A stretch of DNA of 64,000 nucleotides. It comes from Lichenibacterium dinghuense. GTDB lineage: Bacteria; Pseudomonadota; Alphaproteobacteria; Rhizobiales; Beijerinckiaceae. The DNA is taken from contig NZ_JAJLMN010000001.1 in the NCBI RefSeq assembly GCF_021730615.1, positions 2,987,501-3,051,500 of the forward strand, in the 5' to 3' direction. Shown here one piece after another: positions 8,198 through 17,173 of this stretch. A program made the position numbers and the translations under genes. The number at the start of each line of letters is the position of its first letter. Positions within the stretch are counted from its first letter, which is position 1. The notes under the pieces were generated by a model, which did no database searches, was not told the origin of the DNA, and saw only the letters and a program-made list of their open reading frames with translations.

Positions 8198-9093
8198 TGG
8201 TCGTCGTCGATCGCTTCCGCATCACCGACACGCTGCGCGAGGTGTGGCGCCCTCTCGTGGCGTTGTTCCTGCTCGACACGCTGGTGACCTTCGCCTACGT
8301 GGTCCTCGGCTGGACCTGGATCGTCCCGGCCGGACTGCCGCTGCCGCTGCTCGGCACGGGCCTCGCCGTGTTCCTCGGCGTGCGCAACAACACCGCCTAC
8401 GCGCGCTGGTGGGAAGCGCGCACCCTGTGGGGCGCGGTGCTCAACAACTCCCGCTCCTATGCCCGCACGCTGACGCTGCTCCTGGCGCCCGCCGAGGCGG
8501 CGCCGCTGCGCCACGCCCTGGTGCACCATCAGATCGCCTGGGCCCACGCGCTGCGCTGCTTCATGCGCCGCGAGGATCCCGCGCACGACATCGCGTCCTT
8601 CCTGCCGCCCGAAACGCTGGCGCGGGTCACCAAGGCCGCCAACCCGCCCTTCGCTATCCAGCGCGAGATGGCGGAGCTCCTCACCCGGGCCCGGCACGAC
8701 GGCTGGCTCGACGGCATCGAGGCCGCCGCGGTCAACACCACGCTGACGGCCCTGACCGACAGCCAGGGCGGGCTGGAGCGCATCCGCAACACGCCGATGC
8801 CGCAGCAATACGCGGCCTTCTCGCGCGTCTTCGTCACCGCCTACTGCCTGATGCTGCCCTTCGGCATCGTGCCCGACCTCAACATCCTGACGCCGCTCGG
8901 CTCGGCGGTGATCGGCTTCGTGTTCCTGGCGCTCGACGAATCGGGCCGCCACCTCGAGGACCCGTTCAAGCGCTCCGTCTACGACGTGCCCATGAGCGCC
9001 ATCACCCGCACGATCGAGATCGACCTGCGCCAGGCGGTGCGCGACGCGGAGGTCCCGCCGCCGCTCCACCCGGTGCGGGGCATCCTGCGCTGA
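8197..9093 (+). CDS. Bestrophin-family anion channel
   Basis: A 298-residue membrane protein. Residues about 20-65 form two transmembrane segments, followed by the family signature FLGVRNNTAYARWWEARTLW (R-x-N-x-A-Y-x-R-W-W-E). Further helices lie near 205-240 (CLMLPFGIVPDLN), and the cytosolic tail has DESGRHLEDPFKRSVYDVPM. Bacterial bestrophins form pentameric ion channels; several eukaryotic relatives conduct bicarbonate. Overlap with the carbonic anhydrase stop suggests a shared role in bicarbonate movement, which is inference. A strong hairpin follows at 9099-9126. Confidence 0.93.
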   Translation: MVVVDRFRITDTLREVWRPLVALFLLDTLVTFAYVVLGWTWIVPAGLPLPLLGTGLAVFLGVRNNTAYARWWEARTLWGAVLNNSRSYARTLTLLLAPAEAAPLRHALVHHQIAWAHALRCFMRREDPAHDIASFLPPETLARVTKAANPPFAIQREMAELLTRARHDGWLDGIEAAAVNTTLTALTDSQGGLERIRNTPMPQQYAAFSRVFVTAYCLMLPFGIVPDLNILTPLGSAVIGFVFLALDESGRHLEDPFKRSVYDVPMSAITRTIEIDLRQAVRDAEVPPPLHPVRGILR

Positions 9094-9098
9094 CGAGG

Positions 9099-9126
9099 CC
9101 GGGCCGGCGCCCCGGCGCCGGCCCGG
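9099..9126 (+). terminator. GC-rich hairpin after the carbonic anhydrase-bestrophin pair
   Basis: A perfect 13-base inverted repeat, CCGGGCCGGCGCC and GGCGCCGGCCCGG, separated by two bases and beginning 6 bases after the bestrophin stop. It has no T-run after it (TGACGGAAAATTC), so it is either a non-classical terminator or a 3'-end stabiliser. Confidence 0.55.
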
Positions 9127-9408
9127 TGACGGAAAATTCACGCTGATCGAAGATTTGCCCCGCTGCAACTTTCCATGAAGTTGCAGATGCTTCCAGCATC
9201 TTTGGACGTCTCGAGTTCGGGCGCAAGCCGCTCCCCCTCTTCTGCTCGTTTCAACCGTTCCTCGACACGACGCTGCTTGCGCCACGGGAAACTCACGGGA
9301 CAGATCCGGCCGACTTGAGCTGAAAAGGATCAAGCTTTCTGCAAGCCTCGCGGTGTTTACCTTCGGGCCGAGCGGACCAGCGAGGCGGATCCGGAGCGGG
9401 CCAGGACG
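9127..9408. other. AT-richer intergenic region upstream of the PAS-GGDEF-EAL gene
   Basis: About 280 bases without a gene, noticeably richer in A/T than the surroundings (for example AAAAGGATCAAGCTTTCTGC near 9323-9342). It presumably holds the promoter of the cyclic-di-GMP gene at 9409. I see no clear sigma-70 box pair, RNA gene or repeat in it. Confidence 0.4.
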
Positions 9409-11838
9409 ATGTCGCAGACTGATCGACGCGCGGGCGACATGACGGCGACGCCGGAGAACGGCGCCCTGCTCGACGCGCTCGACGCGCTGCCGGAAGGCAT
9501 CGCGGTCTTCGATGCCGCGGGCCGCCTCCTGTTCTGGAACAGCCGCTACGTCGAGATCTACGCTCATCCGCCCGGCTTCCTGCGGGTCGGGATGGCGTTC
9601 GACGCCGTGGTCCGCCGCGTCGCCGCGAGCGGCCGGGTGCCGGACGCTGTCGGGCGCGAGGACGAGTGGGTCGCCGAGCGTGTGCGCCACCAGGGCATGC
9701 CCGACAGCGTGTTCGAGCACCGGCTCGACGACGGCCGCTGGATCCGCGTCGAGGAGAAGCGCACCCGCAACGGGCTCACCGTCGGCATCCGCGTCGACAT
9801 CACCGACCTCAAGCGGCGCGAAGCCTCGTTCCGCCTCCTGTTCGACAGCAACCCCGTGCCGATCCTGGTGCGGGACCGCGACAGCTTCCGCTTCCTCGCC
9901 GCCAACGACGCCGCGCTGAAGCTGTTCGGCTACGGGCGCGCGGCCCTCCTCCGCATGGAGGTGGCCGACCTTTGCGCGGCCGGGCGCTCGATGCCCATGC
10001 CCGACGGAGCGCCCTGGCGCAGCCTGCGGGCCGACGGCAGCTTCGTCGACCTGCTGCCCTGCTCGTCCGACTTCGTCCACGCGGGACGCCCGGCCGTGAT
10101 CACCGCGCTGGTCGACATGACCGAACTGCAGCGCGGGCGCGACGACCTCGACCGCACGCGCGCCTTCCTGGACAGCGTCATCGACACCATCCCGTCGATC
10201 GTCTTCGCCAAGGACATGCAGGACGGCGGCCGCTACGTCCTGTTCAACCGCGCCGGGGAGCTGCAGGCGGCCGGCGAATTCGGCCGGATGGTCGGCCGGA
10301 CCGACGCCGACATCTTCCCGCCCGACGTCGCCGCGCTCCTGGCGGCCCGCGACGCCGAGGTGATGCGCTCCGGTGCGAGCTGCGAATACGAGTTCACCAC
10401 GCCGGGGCGGAACGGCTCGCGACGCACGATCCAAACCCGCAAGGTGCCGATCGCCGGGCGTCCCGGGGAGCCGTCGCGCTACGTGCTCGGCGTCGCCGAG
10501 GACGTCACCGAGCGCCGGGAGATGGAGCGCCGGCTCGACCGCGCGGCCCGCTTCGACGACCTGACCGGCCTGCCCAACCGCTCGTCCTTCGCGGGGATCC
10601 TCGGCCAGGCCCTGGCGGCGCGGCGCGCGGCGCCGCAGGGCTTGGCGCTGCTGCTCATCGACCTCGACGATTTCCGCGTCTTCAACGACGCGCTCGGCCA
10701 CGCGGTCGGCGACGCCCTGCTCAAGGCGGTCGGCGAGCGGCTGGCGGCGGAGATGCGCGGCGCGGACGGGGTGGCGCGGCTCGGCGCCGACGAGTTCGTC
10801 GTGGTGCAGTCCGCCGTGGGCGGCCCGGCCGACGCGGAAAGCCTGGCCGCGCGGCTGCTCGACAGCTTCAGGCGGCCCTTCCCGGTCGGCGGGCAGGAGC
10901 TGATGGTGGGCGCCACGATCGGCATCGCCCTGGCGCCGTCCGAGGCCGCGGCCGAGGGCGGGGCCGACCTGCTGCTGCGCCACGCCGAGCTGGCGCTGCA
11001 GCGCGCCAAAGCCGTGAGCCGCGGCACGTTCCACGCCTTCGAGCCGCAGATGGACGAGGAGGCGCGCCGGCGCCGCGCCCTGGAGCAGGACCTGCGCGGC
11101 GCGCTGGAGCGCGGCGAGTTCGAGCTCCACTACCAGCCGCAGGTCGACCTCGCCACCGAGGCCGTGTCGGGCTTCGAAGCGCTGGTGCGGTGGCGCCACC
11201 CCGTCCGCGGCCTCGTCGACCCGGGCGCCTTCATCGCCGTCGCGGAGGAGACGGGCCTGATCGTGCCGCTCGGCGCATGGGTGCTGGCGAGCGCCTGCGC
11301 GGAGGCGGCCTCGTGGCCCGTGCCGGTCCGGGTGGCGGTCAACCTGTCGCCCGTGCAGTTCATCACGCCCGGCCTGCCCGAGGCGGTGGCGACGGCGCTC
11401 GCGGCCTCTGGCCTGCCGGCCGCGCGGCTGGAGCTGGAGATCACCGAATCGGTGCGGCTGATCGACAACGACACCAACCTCGCCGTGCTGCATGCCTTCC
11501 GCGACGCCGGCATCCAGGTCGCGCTCGACGACTTCGGCACCGGCTTCGCCTCGCTGAGCTACCTGCGCGCTTTCCCGTTCAGCAAGATCAAGGTCGACCG
11601 CTCCTTCGTGGCCGGCATCGGCCGCGACGAGGGTTGCCTCGCCATCCTGCGGGCCACGACGCGCCTCGCCCGCGACCTCGGCATGGACACGATCGCGGAA
11701 GGGATCGAGACGCCGCTGCAGTTCCTCCAGCTCCGGGGGCTCGGCTGCGCGGAAGGGCAGGGCTACCTGTTCGGCCGCCCGATGCCGGCCGGCGAGGTCC
11801 CGGCGCTGCTCAAGGCCGAGCCGCGGCGGGTGGGGTGA
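9409..11838 (+). CDS. PAS-PAS-PAS-GGDEF-EAL cyclic-di-GMP protein
   Basis: An 809-residue protein without membrane segments. Three PAS-type sensor regions (about 20-125, 135-240, 245-370) precede a GGDEF domain (about 380-540) and an EAL domain (about 555-800). The cyclase signature reads LGADEFVVV (near 459), a GADEF instead of GG(D/E)EF, so cyclase activity is uncertain. The phosphodiesterase part looks intact: FEALVRW (near 589), ITESVRLIDN, and DDFGTGFASLSYL. The net role is probably c-di-GMP hydrolysis gated by the sensors, perhaps with the GGDEF as a GTP-sensing domain; this is inference from family rules. Confidence 0.93.
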   Translation: MSQTDRRAGDMTATPENGALLDALDALPEGIAVFDAAGRLLFWNSRYVEIYAHPPGFLRVGMAFDAVVRRVAASGRVPDAVGREDEWVAERVRHQGMPDSVFEHRLDDGRWIRVEEKRTRNGLTVGIRVDITDLKRREASFRLLFDSNPVPILVRDRDSFRFLAANDAALKLFGYGRAALLRMEVADLCAAGRSMPMPDGAPWRSLRADGSFVDLLPCSSDFVHAGRPAVITALVDMTELQRGRDDLDRTRAFLDSVIDTIPSIVFAKDMQDGGRYVLFNRAGELQAAGEFGRMVGRTDADIFPPDVAALLAARDAEVMRSGASCEYEFTTPGRNGSRRTIQTRKVPIAGRPGEPSRYVLGVAEDVTERREMERRLDRAARFDDLTGLPNRSSFAGILGQALAARRAAPQGLALLLIDLDDFRVFNDALGHAVGDALLKAVGERLAAEMRGADGVARLGADEFVVVQSAVGGPADAESLAARLLDSFRRPFPVGGQELMVGATIGIALAPSEAAAEGGADLLLRHAELALQRAKAVSRGTFHAFEPQMDEEARRRRALEQDLRGALERGEFELHYQPQVDLATEAVSGFEALVRWRHPVRGLVDPGAFIAVAEETGLIVPLGAWVLASACAEAASWPVPVRVAVNLSPVQFITPGLPEAVATALAASGLPAARLELEITESVRLIDNDTNLAVLHAFRDAGIQVALDDFGTGFASLSYLRAFPFSKIKVDRSFVAGIGRDEGCLAILRATTRLARDLGMDTIAEGIETPLQFLQLRGLGCAEGQGYLFGRPMPAGEVPALLKAEPRRVG

Positions 11839-11921
11839 GGGTGGGGCGCCCTTGACGGCGGCGCGCTTCCGGCGCCAGGCACGCCGGGAGCGCCTCCGGC
11901 GCGCCAGTCGGGAGTGACGCA

Positions 11922-13082
11922 TTGACCGGTGTTCTCGAACGCTACCGCGCCCGCGTGGCGCGGGGCGAGCTACAGCCCGACGCCGCCCAGGAGGCCGTGG
12001 CGGCCCGGCTCGACGCCCTCGTGGCGGACCTCGCGGCGGGCGGCGCCGGAAGACCCTCGCTGCTCGGCCGCCTGTTCGGCGCGAAGCCCGAAGAAGCGCC
12101 GCGCGGCCTCTACGTCGTGGGCGACGTCGGGCGCGGCAAGACCATGCTGATGGACCTGTTCCACGACGCGGCCGCGGTGGAGCCCAAGCAGCGCGTGCAC
12201 TTCCACGCCTTCATGGCCGACGTCCACGCCCGCATCCACGCCTGGCGGCAGGCGAGGAAGCGGGGCGAGGCCCGCGGCGACGACCCGATCCCGCCCGTCG
12301 CCGCGGCCATCGCGGCGGAAGCGCGGCTCCTGTGCTTCGACGAGTTCGCCGTCACCGACATCGCCGACGCCATGATCCTCGGCCGGCTGTTCACCGCGCT
12401 CTTCGCCGACCGCGTCGTCGTGGTGGCGACCTCCAACGTCGAGCCCGAGGACCTGTACCGCGACGGGCTGAACCGAACGCTGTTCCTGCCCTTCATCGCG
12501 CAGCTCCAGCAGAAGATGGACACGATGCGCCTCGATGCGGCGCGGGACTTCCGCTACGCCAAGCTGACCGAGGCCGCGACCTGGTTCGTGCCCGCCGACG
12601 CGGAAGCGCGGGCGGCGCTCGACCGCGCCTTCCTGAGCCTCACGGGGCAGGCGCGCGGCGCCCCCGAGCGGGTGCCGCTGCTCGGGCGCGAGATCGCCGT
12701 GCCGGAGGCGGTGGGCGACGTCGCGCGCTTCCCCTTCGCGGCTCTGGTCGAGGCGCCGCTCGGCTCCGTCGACTTCCTGGCGCTGGCGCGCCGCTACGGC
12801 ACCGTGATGGTCGACGGCATCCGCGTGATGCGCCCGGCCGAGCGCAACGTGGTCAAGCGCTTCATCAACCTCGTCGACACGCTCTACGACGAGCAGGTCA
12901 AGCTCGTCGCCTCGGCCGAGGCCGAGCCGGACGCCCTCTACGACGCGCCGGACGGGCGCGAGGTGTTCGAGTTCCGCCGCACCGTGTCGCGCCTCGTCGA
13001 GATGCGCTCGGAGCAGTATCTGGCGCTGCCGCACGGCCACGGAAAGCCGTCGGGCGACATGGGCGGGCTCGCGGACACGTGA
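11922..13082 (+). CDS. zapE: Cell division ATPase ZapE (AFG1-like)
   Basis: A 386-residue AAA-type ATPase of the ZapE/AFG1 family. ZapE acts at the FtsZ ring in E. coli; mitochondrial AFG1 handles respiratory-complex quality control. Walker A is GDVGRGKTMLMD (near 66) and Walker B is LLCFDEFAVTDIADAMI (near 142). The arginine-finger region LFTALF...VVVATSNVEPEDLY and ERNVVKRFINLVDTLYD near the C-terminus are typical. The predicted start is TTG at 11922 in GTGACGCATTGACC; a start a little downstream is possible. Confidence 0.94.
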   Translation: MTGVLERYRARVARGELQPDAAQEAVAARLDALVADLAAGGAGRPSLLGRLFGAKPEEAPRGLYVVGDVGRGKTMLMDLFHDAAAVEPKQRVHFHAFMADVHARIHAWRQARKRGEARGDDPIPPVAAAIAAEARLLCFDEFAVTDIADAMILGRLFTALFADRVVVVATSNVEPEDLYRDGLNRTLFLPFIAQLQQKMDTMRLDAARDFRYAKLTEAATWFVPADAEARAALDRAFLSLTGQARGAPERVPLLGREIAVPEAVGDVARFPFAALVEAPLGSVDFLALARRYGTVMVDGIRVMRPAERNVVKRFINLVDTLYDEQVKLVASAEAEPDALYDAPDGREVFEFRRTVSRLVEMRSEQYLALPHGHGKPSGDMGGLADT

Positions 13083-13098
13083 GGCGAGCCGACCCGCC

Positions 13099-14196
13099 TC
13101 ATTGATACGCCGCCTTGAGGTCCAGCGTGCCCCGCCGCCCCACGCCCTCGTAGTTCTGCGCGAGCCAGTCCGTTGCGGCGCTGCGGCCGTGGTCGCGCAG
13201 CTCGACGATCTTGCGCCAGCGGGCGTCGAGCCGGGTCGAGGCCGCGTGGTCGTCGAGCTCGCCCGTGCCGTCGATGCGGTGCACCAGCACGGGCTCGAAC
13301 GTCGCCCGGTCGAGCTGGCCTTCCGCGATCAGGCCGTCAACGAAGTCGATGGCGCGCAGCTCGCGCATCAGGTTGGCGTTGAAGCTGATCTCGCTGAGCC
13401 GGTCCTGGATCGCCTCGCTCGTGCGCGGCGTTTCGCGCCGCTCGACCGGGTTGATCTGCACGAGCAGGATGTCGCGCGTGCGGGCGCCGCGGTGCAGCGG
13501 GTAGAGCGCCGGGTTGCCGAGGTAGCCGCCGTCCCAGTGCGGCACGCCGTCGATCTCCACGGCCTTGAACACGGTCGGCAGGCAGGCCGAGGCCATCACG
13601 TGGTCGATCGTGAGGTCCGCCCGCTCGAAGACCGCGAGCTTGCCGGTCCACACGTTGGTGGCCGACACGAAGAGCGCGGCCGTGTCGGCGGCCCGCAGCC
13701 GGTCGAAGTCGACCGACTCGGCCAGCGCCGCGCGCAGCGGGTTCACCTCCACCGGCATCGCGTAGGGCGAGGGCGACAGCGCCTTGGCCCAGAAGTCGAG
13801 AAAGGGATTGGCGGCCAGGAGCCCGATCCAGCCGTCGACGAAGCCGCGCTGGGCGGGGCGCATCTCGCCGTCGAGGCTGGCGCGTCGCCAGAAGCGCTCC
13901 AGCGCCGCGCGGGCGCCGTCGGGCCCGCCCGCGAGCCAGCCGTCGACCAGCACCACGCCGTTCATCGCGCCGGCGCTGGCCCCCGTCACGGCCTCGAAGC
14001 CGAGCCGCCCGTCCTCGATCAGCGCGTCGAGCACGCCCCAGGTGAAGGCGCCGTGCGAGCCGCCGCCCTGCAGCGCCAGCGACACGCCCTTCTCGGCCCG
14101 CGGCCCGAACAGCCCCGGCCGGCCCGACGCGAGGGAGCCGGTCGAGGGCACGGCCGTCGCGATGTTGTGGGCGTCGGGGGCGGGAAACTGGTCCAC
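13099..14196 (-). CDS. Patatin-like phospholipase family protein
   Basis: A 365-residue serine hydrolase with a Ser/Asp dyad. The oxyanion loop is LALQGGGSHGAFTWG (near 43), the nucleophile elbow TGASAGAMNG (Ser near 71), and the catalytic Asp lies in HWDGGYLGNPALYP (near 221). The C-terminal part is helical. GTG at 14196 is the start. Bacterial patatins of this size act on phospholipids or, in PHA producers, on polyester granules; the substrate cannot be told. No signal peptide is visible. It is convergent with zapE. Confidence 0.9.
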   Translation of the reverse strand: MDQFPAPDAHNIATAVPSTGSLASGRPGLFGPRAEKGVSLALQGGGSHGAFTWGVLDALIEDGRLGFEAVTGASAGAMNGVVLVDGWLAGGPDGARAALERFWRRASLDGEMRPAQRGFVDGWIGLLAANPFLDFWAKALSPSPYAMPVEVNPLRAALAESVDFDRLRAADTAALFVSATNVWTGKLAVFERADLTIDHVMASACLPTVFKAVEIDGVPHWDGGYLGNPALYPLHRGARTRDILLVQINPVERRETPRTSEAIQDRLSEISFNANLMRELRAIDFVDGLIAEGQLDRATFEPVLVHRIDGTGELDDHAASTRLDARWRKIVELRDHGRSAATDWLAQNYEGVGRRGTLDLKAAYQ

Positions 14197-14251
14197 GGCG
14201 ATCTCGGGTCTATGTTGCGTCGCAACATGAACGCGCGCGGCCGTCCCCGGT

Positions 14252-15292
14252 TCAACGGGGCTGGGCGATGCCGATGTTGCGGAGGAACACCGGCCAGTCG
14301 TCGCACCTCAGCGCGCCGCCGCTCGCCTGCTCGTGGCCGCCGCCGTAGTTCTCGTCGGCGCCGGGGGGCGCCACCTCGCGCAGGAGCGCGATGAGGTTGC
14401 GGGGCAGGGCGGTGCGGGCCGCGAAATGCACCCAGCCGGGCCGGTAGCCGTGGTTGGCCGCCAGCACCACCTTGTCCTTGAGCCGCATGCGCCACTGCTG
14501 CGCGATGAGCGGGTGGATCTGGCAGCCCGAGTCCATCTCGATCAGGGCGAAGTCGCCGGTGATCCTGGGCGCGATCTTCTTGGCCGCGTCGGTGGCGGCC
14601 TTCACCTCCTCGCGCGCGGCCCGGAGCGCGTCGAGGCCGGGGTGGCGGCCGCTCAGCATGTCCTTCGGGCTGTCCGCCGCGAGCAGCAGGTCGAGCGCCG
14701 GCCCGTAGTCGCCGGTGGCGGTGCGGCGGGGCGCGTTGATCAGCGACACCGCGTCCCGGATGGCCGTGGCGGTGTAGAGCTTCTTGGCCGCGGCGAGCTC
14801 GGGGAAGGGCGCCTTGTCGCCGAGGTCGCCGACGAGGCCCACGGCGCAGAGCCACAGGAGATCCTCGGCCGGGCCGAGCGCCGCGGCGCAGCGGTAGGCC
14901 ATGAGGCTGGTCGTCGGCACGGGGTCCTCGCGGTAGCCGGACAGCACCGTGACGGCGCCGGCGCTCTCGGCGGCCCCGCGCGGCACGTGGTGGTCGACCA
15001 CGACCGTGGGCACGCCGGGCAGCACGGCCTCGGCCCGCGTGCCGAGGTCGCCCACCACGAATCCCGCGACGTCGCGGCCCGCGAACTCGGCCCGCACCTC
15101 GTCCGACCACGCGCTCTCGCCGCGGCCGATCACGCGCACCGTGCTGTCGCGCCCCGCGCGGGCCAGCGCGTGGCTGAACAGGGCGCCGGCCGACAGGCCA
15201 TCGGCGTCGTTGTGGCACAGCACCGCCACGGGCTTGCCGGGGGCGAAGCCCCCGAGCGCCGCCTTGAAGATCTCGCCCGTGTCCGTCGCCAT
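14252..15292 (-). CDS. DHH/DHHA1-domain phosphoesterase
   Basis: A 346-residue protein. Manganese-binding motifs are visible in order: [13 protein letters not shown] (near 26), GDLG (near 80), [10 protein letters not shown] (the DHH motif near 98), and C-terminal [13 protein letters not shown] (near 325), the DHHA1 nucleotide-binding motif. This matches the single-strand exonuclease/oligoribonuclease-like branch rather than full RecJ, which is longer. The substrate (nanoRNA, pAp or single-stranded DNA) is not determinable. The start ATG 15292 is preferred because the upstream extension is shadow and overlaps the divergent tspO promoter. Confidence 0.88.
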   Translation of the reverse strand: MATDTGEIFKAALGGFAPGKPVAVLCHNDADGLSAGALFSHALARAGRDSTVRVIGRGESAWSDEVRAEFAGRDVAGFVVGDLGTRAEAVLPGVPTVVVDHHVPRGAAESAGAVTVLSGYREDPVPTTSLMAYRCAAALGPAEDLLWLCAVGLVGDLGDKAPFPELAAAKKLYTATAIRDAVSLINAPRRTATGDYGPALDLLLAADSPKDMLSGRHPGLDALRAAREEVKAATDAAKKIAPRITGDFALIEMDSGCQIHPLIAQQWRMRLKDKVVLAANHGYRPGWVHFAARTALPRNLIALLREVAPPGADENYGGGHEQASGGALRCDDWPVFLRNIGIAQPR

Positions 15293-15418
15293 CCGCGCCT
15301 CCGTCGGGCGGCAACGGCGGCGGGCCGGCGGCGTTCCCGCGCGGATCGCCTCACGGGCCGCGCGGACCTTCCGTTCGGCGAAGGGGTTGGCAGGGCATCG
15401 CGGACGGGAGGACGGGCG

Positions 15419-15928
15419 ATGGGGCAGAAGGACGGCGGGCTCGGGCCCGCGGCGGCGGGCGCGGTCGCGCTCGGCACGGTGGTGGGCGCGTCGCTGGTCG
15501 GCGGCCGGTCGAGCCCGACGCCGGACCACCCGCGCACCCGGCGCTGGTACAAGGACCTCGAGAAGCCCGGCTTCACCCCGCCGGCGGCGGTCTACGGCGT
15601 GGCCTGGACGGCCATCCAGGCGGGCCTCGCCGTCGGCGGCTACCGGCTCCTGCGCCGCGCCCCGTCCCGCCAGCGGACGATCGCCCTGTCGCTGTGGGGC
15701 GTCAACCAGGCCGCCATCGCGGGCTGGAGCGAGGTGTTCTTCGGGCACCGCGCGCCCGGCGCCGGCACGCTCGCGGCGGGCGCGATGATCGGCACGGCGG
15801 CCGGATACGTCGCGGCGGCGGCCCGCGAGGACGACGCGGCCGCGGCCCTCGGCGTGCCGCTGGTGGCCTGGGTAAGCTTCGCGACCCTGCTGGCCGAGGA
15901 GATCTGGCGCCGCAACGACCCTGCCTGA
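15419..15928 (+). CDS. tspO: TspO/MBR family tryptophan-rich sensory protein
   Basis: A 169-residue membrane protein with five predicted helices, an outer-membrane or mitochondrial-type tetrapyrrole and cholesterol-binding family that tunes porphyrin and photooxidative responses in alphaproteobacteria. Family blocks are [38 protein letters not shown] and [20 protein letters not shown]. The N-terminal about 35 residues are longer than usual. GACGGGAGGACGGGCG supplies a strong ribosome binding site before ATG 15419. Confidence 0.88.
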   Translation: MGQKDGGLGPAAAGAVALGTVVGASLVGGRSSPTPDHPRTRRWYKDLEKPGFTPPAAVYGVAWTAIQAGLAVGGYRLLRRAPSRQRTIALSLWGVNQAAIAGWSEVFFGHRAPGAGTLAAGAMIGTAAGYVAAAAREDDAAAALGVPLVAWVSFATLLAEEIWRRNDPA

Positions 15929-15999
15929 TCGCGCCGCTCCGCCCTTGCGTTTTGGCCGCGCCCGTCGCTCATGCGGGCGACGAGGCGGGAGAACGGGCG

Positions 16000-16593
16000 A
16001 TGCGGCGGGCCACGGTGGAGCGCAAGACCAACGAGACGGCGATCCGCGTCGCGGTGGACCTCGACGGCACAGGCGCCGCGAAGATCCGCACCGGCGTCGG
16101 CTTCTTCGACCACATGCTCGACCAGATCGCCCGCCACGCGCTGTTCGACCTCGAGGTCGAGGCGCAGGGCGACCTCCACATCGACGACCACCACACGGTG
16201 GAGGACACCGGCATCGCGCTCGGCCAGGCGATCCGGCAGGCCCTCGGCGACAAGCGCGGCATCGTCCGCTACGCCGACTGCCACCTCGCCATGGACGAGT
16301 GCCTGACCCGCGTGGCGCTGGACTTCTCGGGCCGGCCCTTCCTGGTGTTCCGGACGGAATTCCACACCGGCAAGATCGGCACCTTCGACACCCAGCTCGT
16401 GCGCGAGTTCTTCCAGGCGCTGGCGATGCACGCGGACCTCACGCTGCACGTCGAGACGCTCTACGGGCTCAACGACCACCACATGGTGGAAAGCTGCTTC
16501 AAGGGTGTGGCGCGGGCGATGCGCCAGGCCGTGTCGATCGACGAGCGCACCCGCGACCGCATCCCCTCCACCAAGGGCACGCTGGGAGGGTGA
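16000..16593 (+). CDS. hisB: Imidazoleglycerol-phosphate dehydratase
   Basis: A 197-residue enzyme that dehydrates imidazole glycerol phosphate to imidazole acetol phosphate in histidine synthesis. The paired His-rich manganese motifs are complete: [34 protein letters not shown] and [15 protein letters not shown]. This is the monofunctional bacterial form without the phosphatase domain. No other his gene is nearby in the window; in related genomes hisB usually starts a hisBHAF cluster, so its isolation here is worth noting. GACGAGGCGGGAGAACGGGCG precedes the ATG. Confidence 0.97.
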   Translation: MRRATVERKTNETAIRVAVDLDGTGAAKIRTGVGFFDHMLDQIARHALFDLEVEAQGDLHIDDHHTVEDTGIALGQAIRQALGDKRGIVRYADCHLAMDECLTRVALDFSGRPFLVFRTEFHTGKIGTFDTQLVREFFQALAMHADLTLHVETLYGLNDHHMVESCFKGVARAMRQAVSIDERTRDRIPSTKGTLGG

Positions 16594-16614
16594 GACCGCC
16601 GGCTCCGGGCGACG

Positions 16615-16917
16615 TCAGTCACTGCCGTGCTGCTCCACGTAGGCCCGCAGGGCGCTGTTGACGCCGGTCTGGTAGCCCTTGCCCTCGGGCGCGCGGGCCT
16701 TGAACCAGGCGACGAGGTCGGCGTCGAGGCGCAGCGTCAGCTGCTGCTTGACGGGGCGGAAGAACAGGCCGCGCCTAGCGCCGCTCCAGTCCCGCTGCTC
16801 CGGGATGTCGCGCGTGTCGATCTCCTCCTCCGGAAGGCTTGCCAGCCTTTCCAACTCCCCGGCCTGTTCCGGGGTGAGGTGCTCAGAACCGTCCCTCCTC
16901 AGAGGCTCTCCTTTCAT
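16615..16917 (-). CDS. brnA: BrnA-type antitoxin
   Basis: A 100-residue ribbon-helix-helix antitoxin. The block EEEIDTRDIPEQRDWSGARR followed by GLFFRPVKQQLTLRLDADLV and GKGYQTGVNSALRAYVEQ is the BrnA pattern: an N-terminal toxin-binding part and a CopG/Arc-type DNA-binding C-terminus. BrnA neutralises the BrnT ribonuclease and represses the operon. Its ATG lies inside the end of the brnT frame (35-base overlap), the normal gene order. The upstream toxin frame lacks a usable start here, see the next entry. Confidence 0.92.
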   Translation of the reverse strand: MKGEPLRRDGSEHLTPEQAGELERLASLPEEEIDTRDIPEQRDWSGARRGLFFRPVKQQLTLRLDADLVAWFKARAPEGKGYQTGVNSALRAYVEQHGSD

Positions 16918-17164
16918 GTGACGTCGCCTTTCGGGCGCTGATGATGTGGCCCGTCTCGTCCCCCGTCGAACGATCGAGCCTCGGCTCGGTGTGGACGACG
17001 AAGAGCGTCGCGGGACCGATGGCTCCGATGGTCTGCCAGCGATCGCCGTCGGGATGGGGATCCGGGCGGCTCGCCGCGAGCGGGTCGGCGAAGACGAGAC
17101 GGGCCGTCTCGAAGGACAGCCCATGAGCGCGCCTGTTCGCGCGGTCCTTCGCGACCGACCAGAC
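16883..17164 (-). pseudogene. brnT: brnT toxin frame without a start codon
   Basis: An open frame of 93 codons immediately upstream of and overlapping brnA reads WSVAKDRANRRAHGLSFETA, then RLVFADPLAASRPD, LFVVHTEPR, and TGHIISARKATSHERRA. These are the BrnT toxin blocks ('WDpaKa-an--kHgvsFeeA' and 'rIISaRkAt--Er'). Before WSV the frame reads ATG-CTC-TGA-GTC, so a stop at 17165-17167 separates the only nearby ATG (17171-17173) from the body, and no ATG, GTG or TTG precedes the conserved region. It is most simply a toxin inactivated by a nonsense change, although initiation at a rare codon cannot be excluded. Confidence 0.75.
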
Positions 17165-17173
17165 TCAGAGCAT

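Noticed and set aside
8095-11922. A 1275-codon open frame on the minus strand opposite the bestrophin and GGDEF-EAL genes
   Set aside because: Shadow composition and it spans two real genes and an intergenic region; no recognisable domain.
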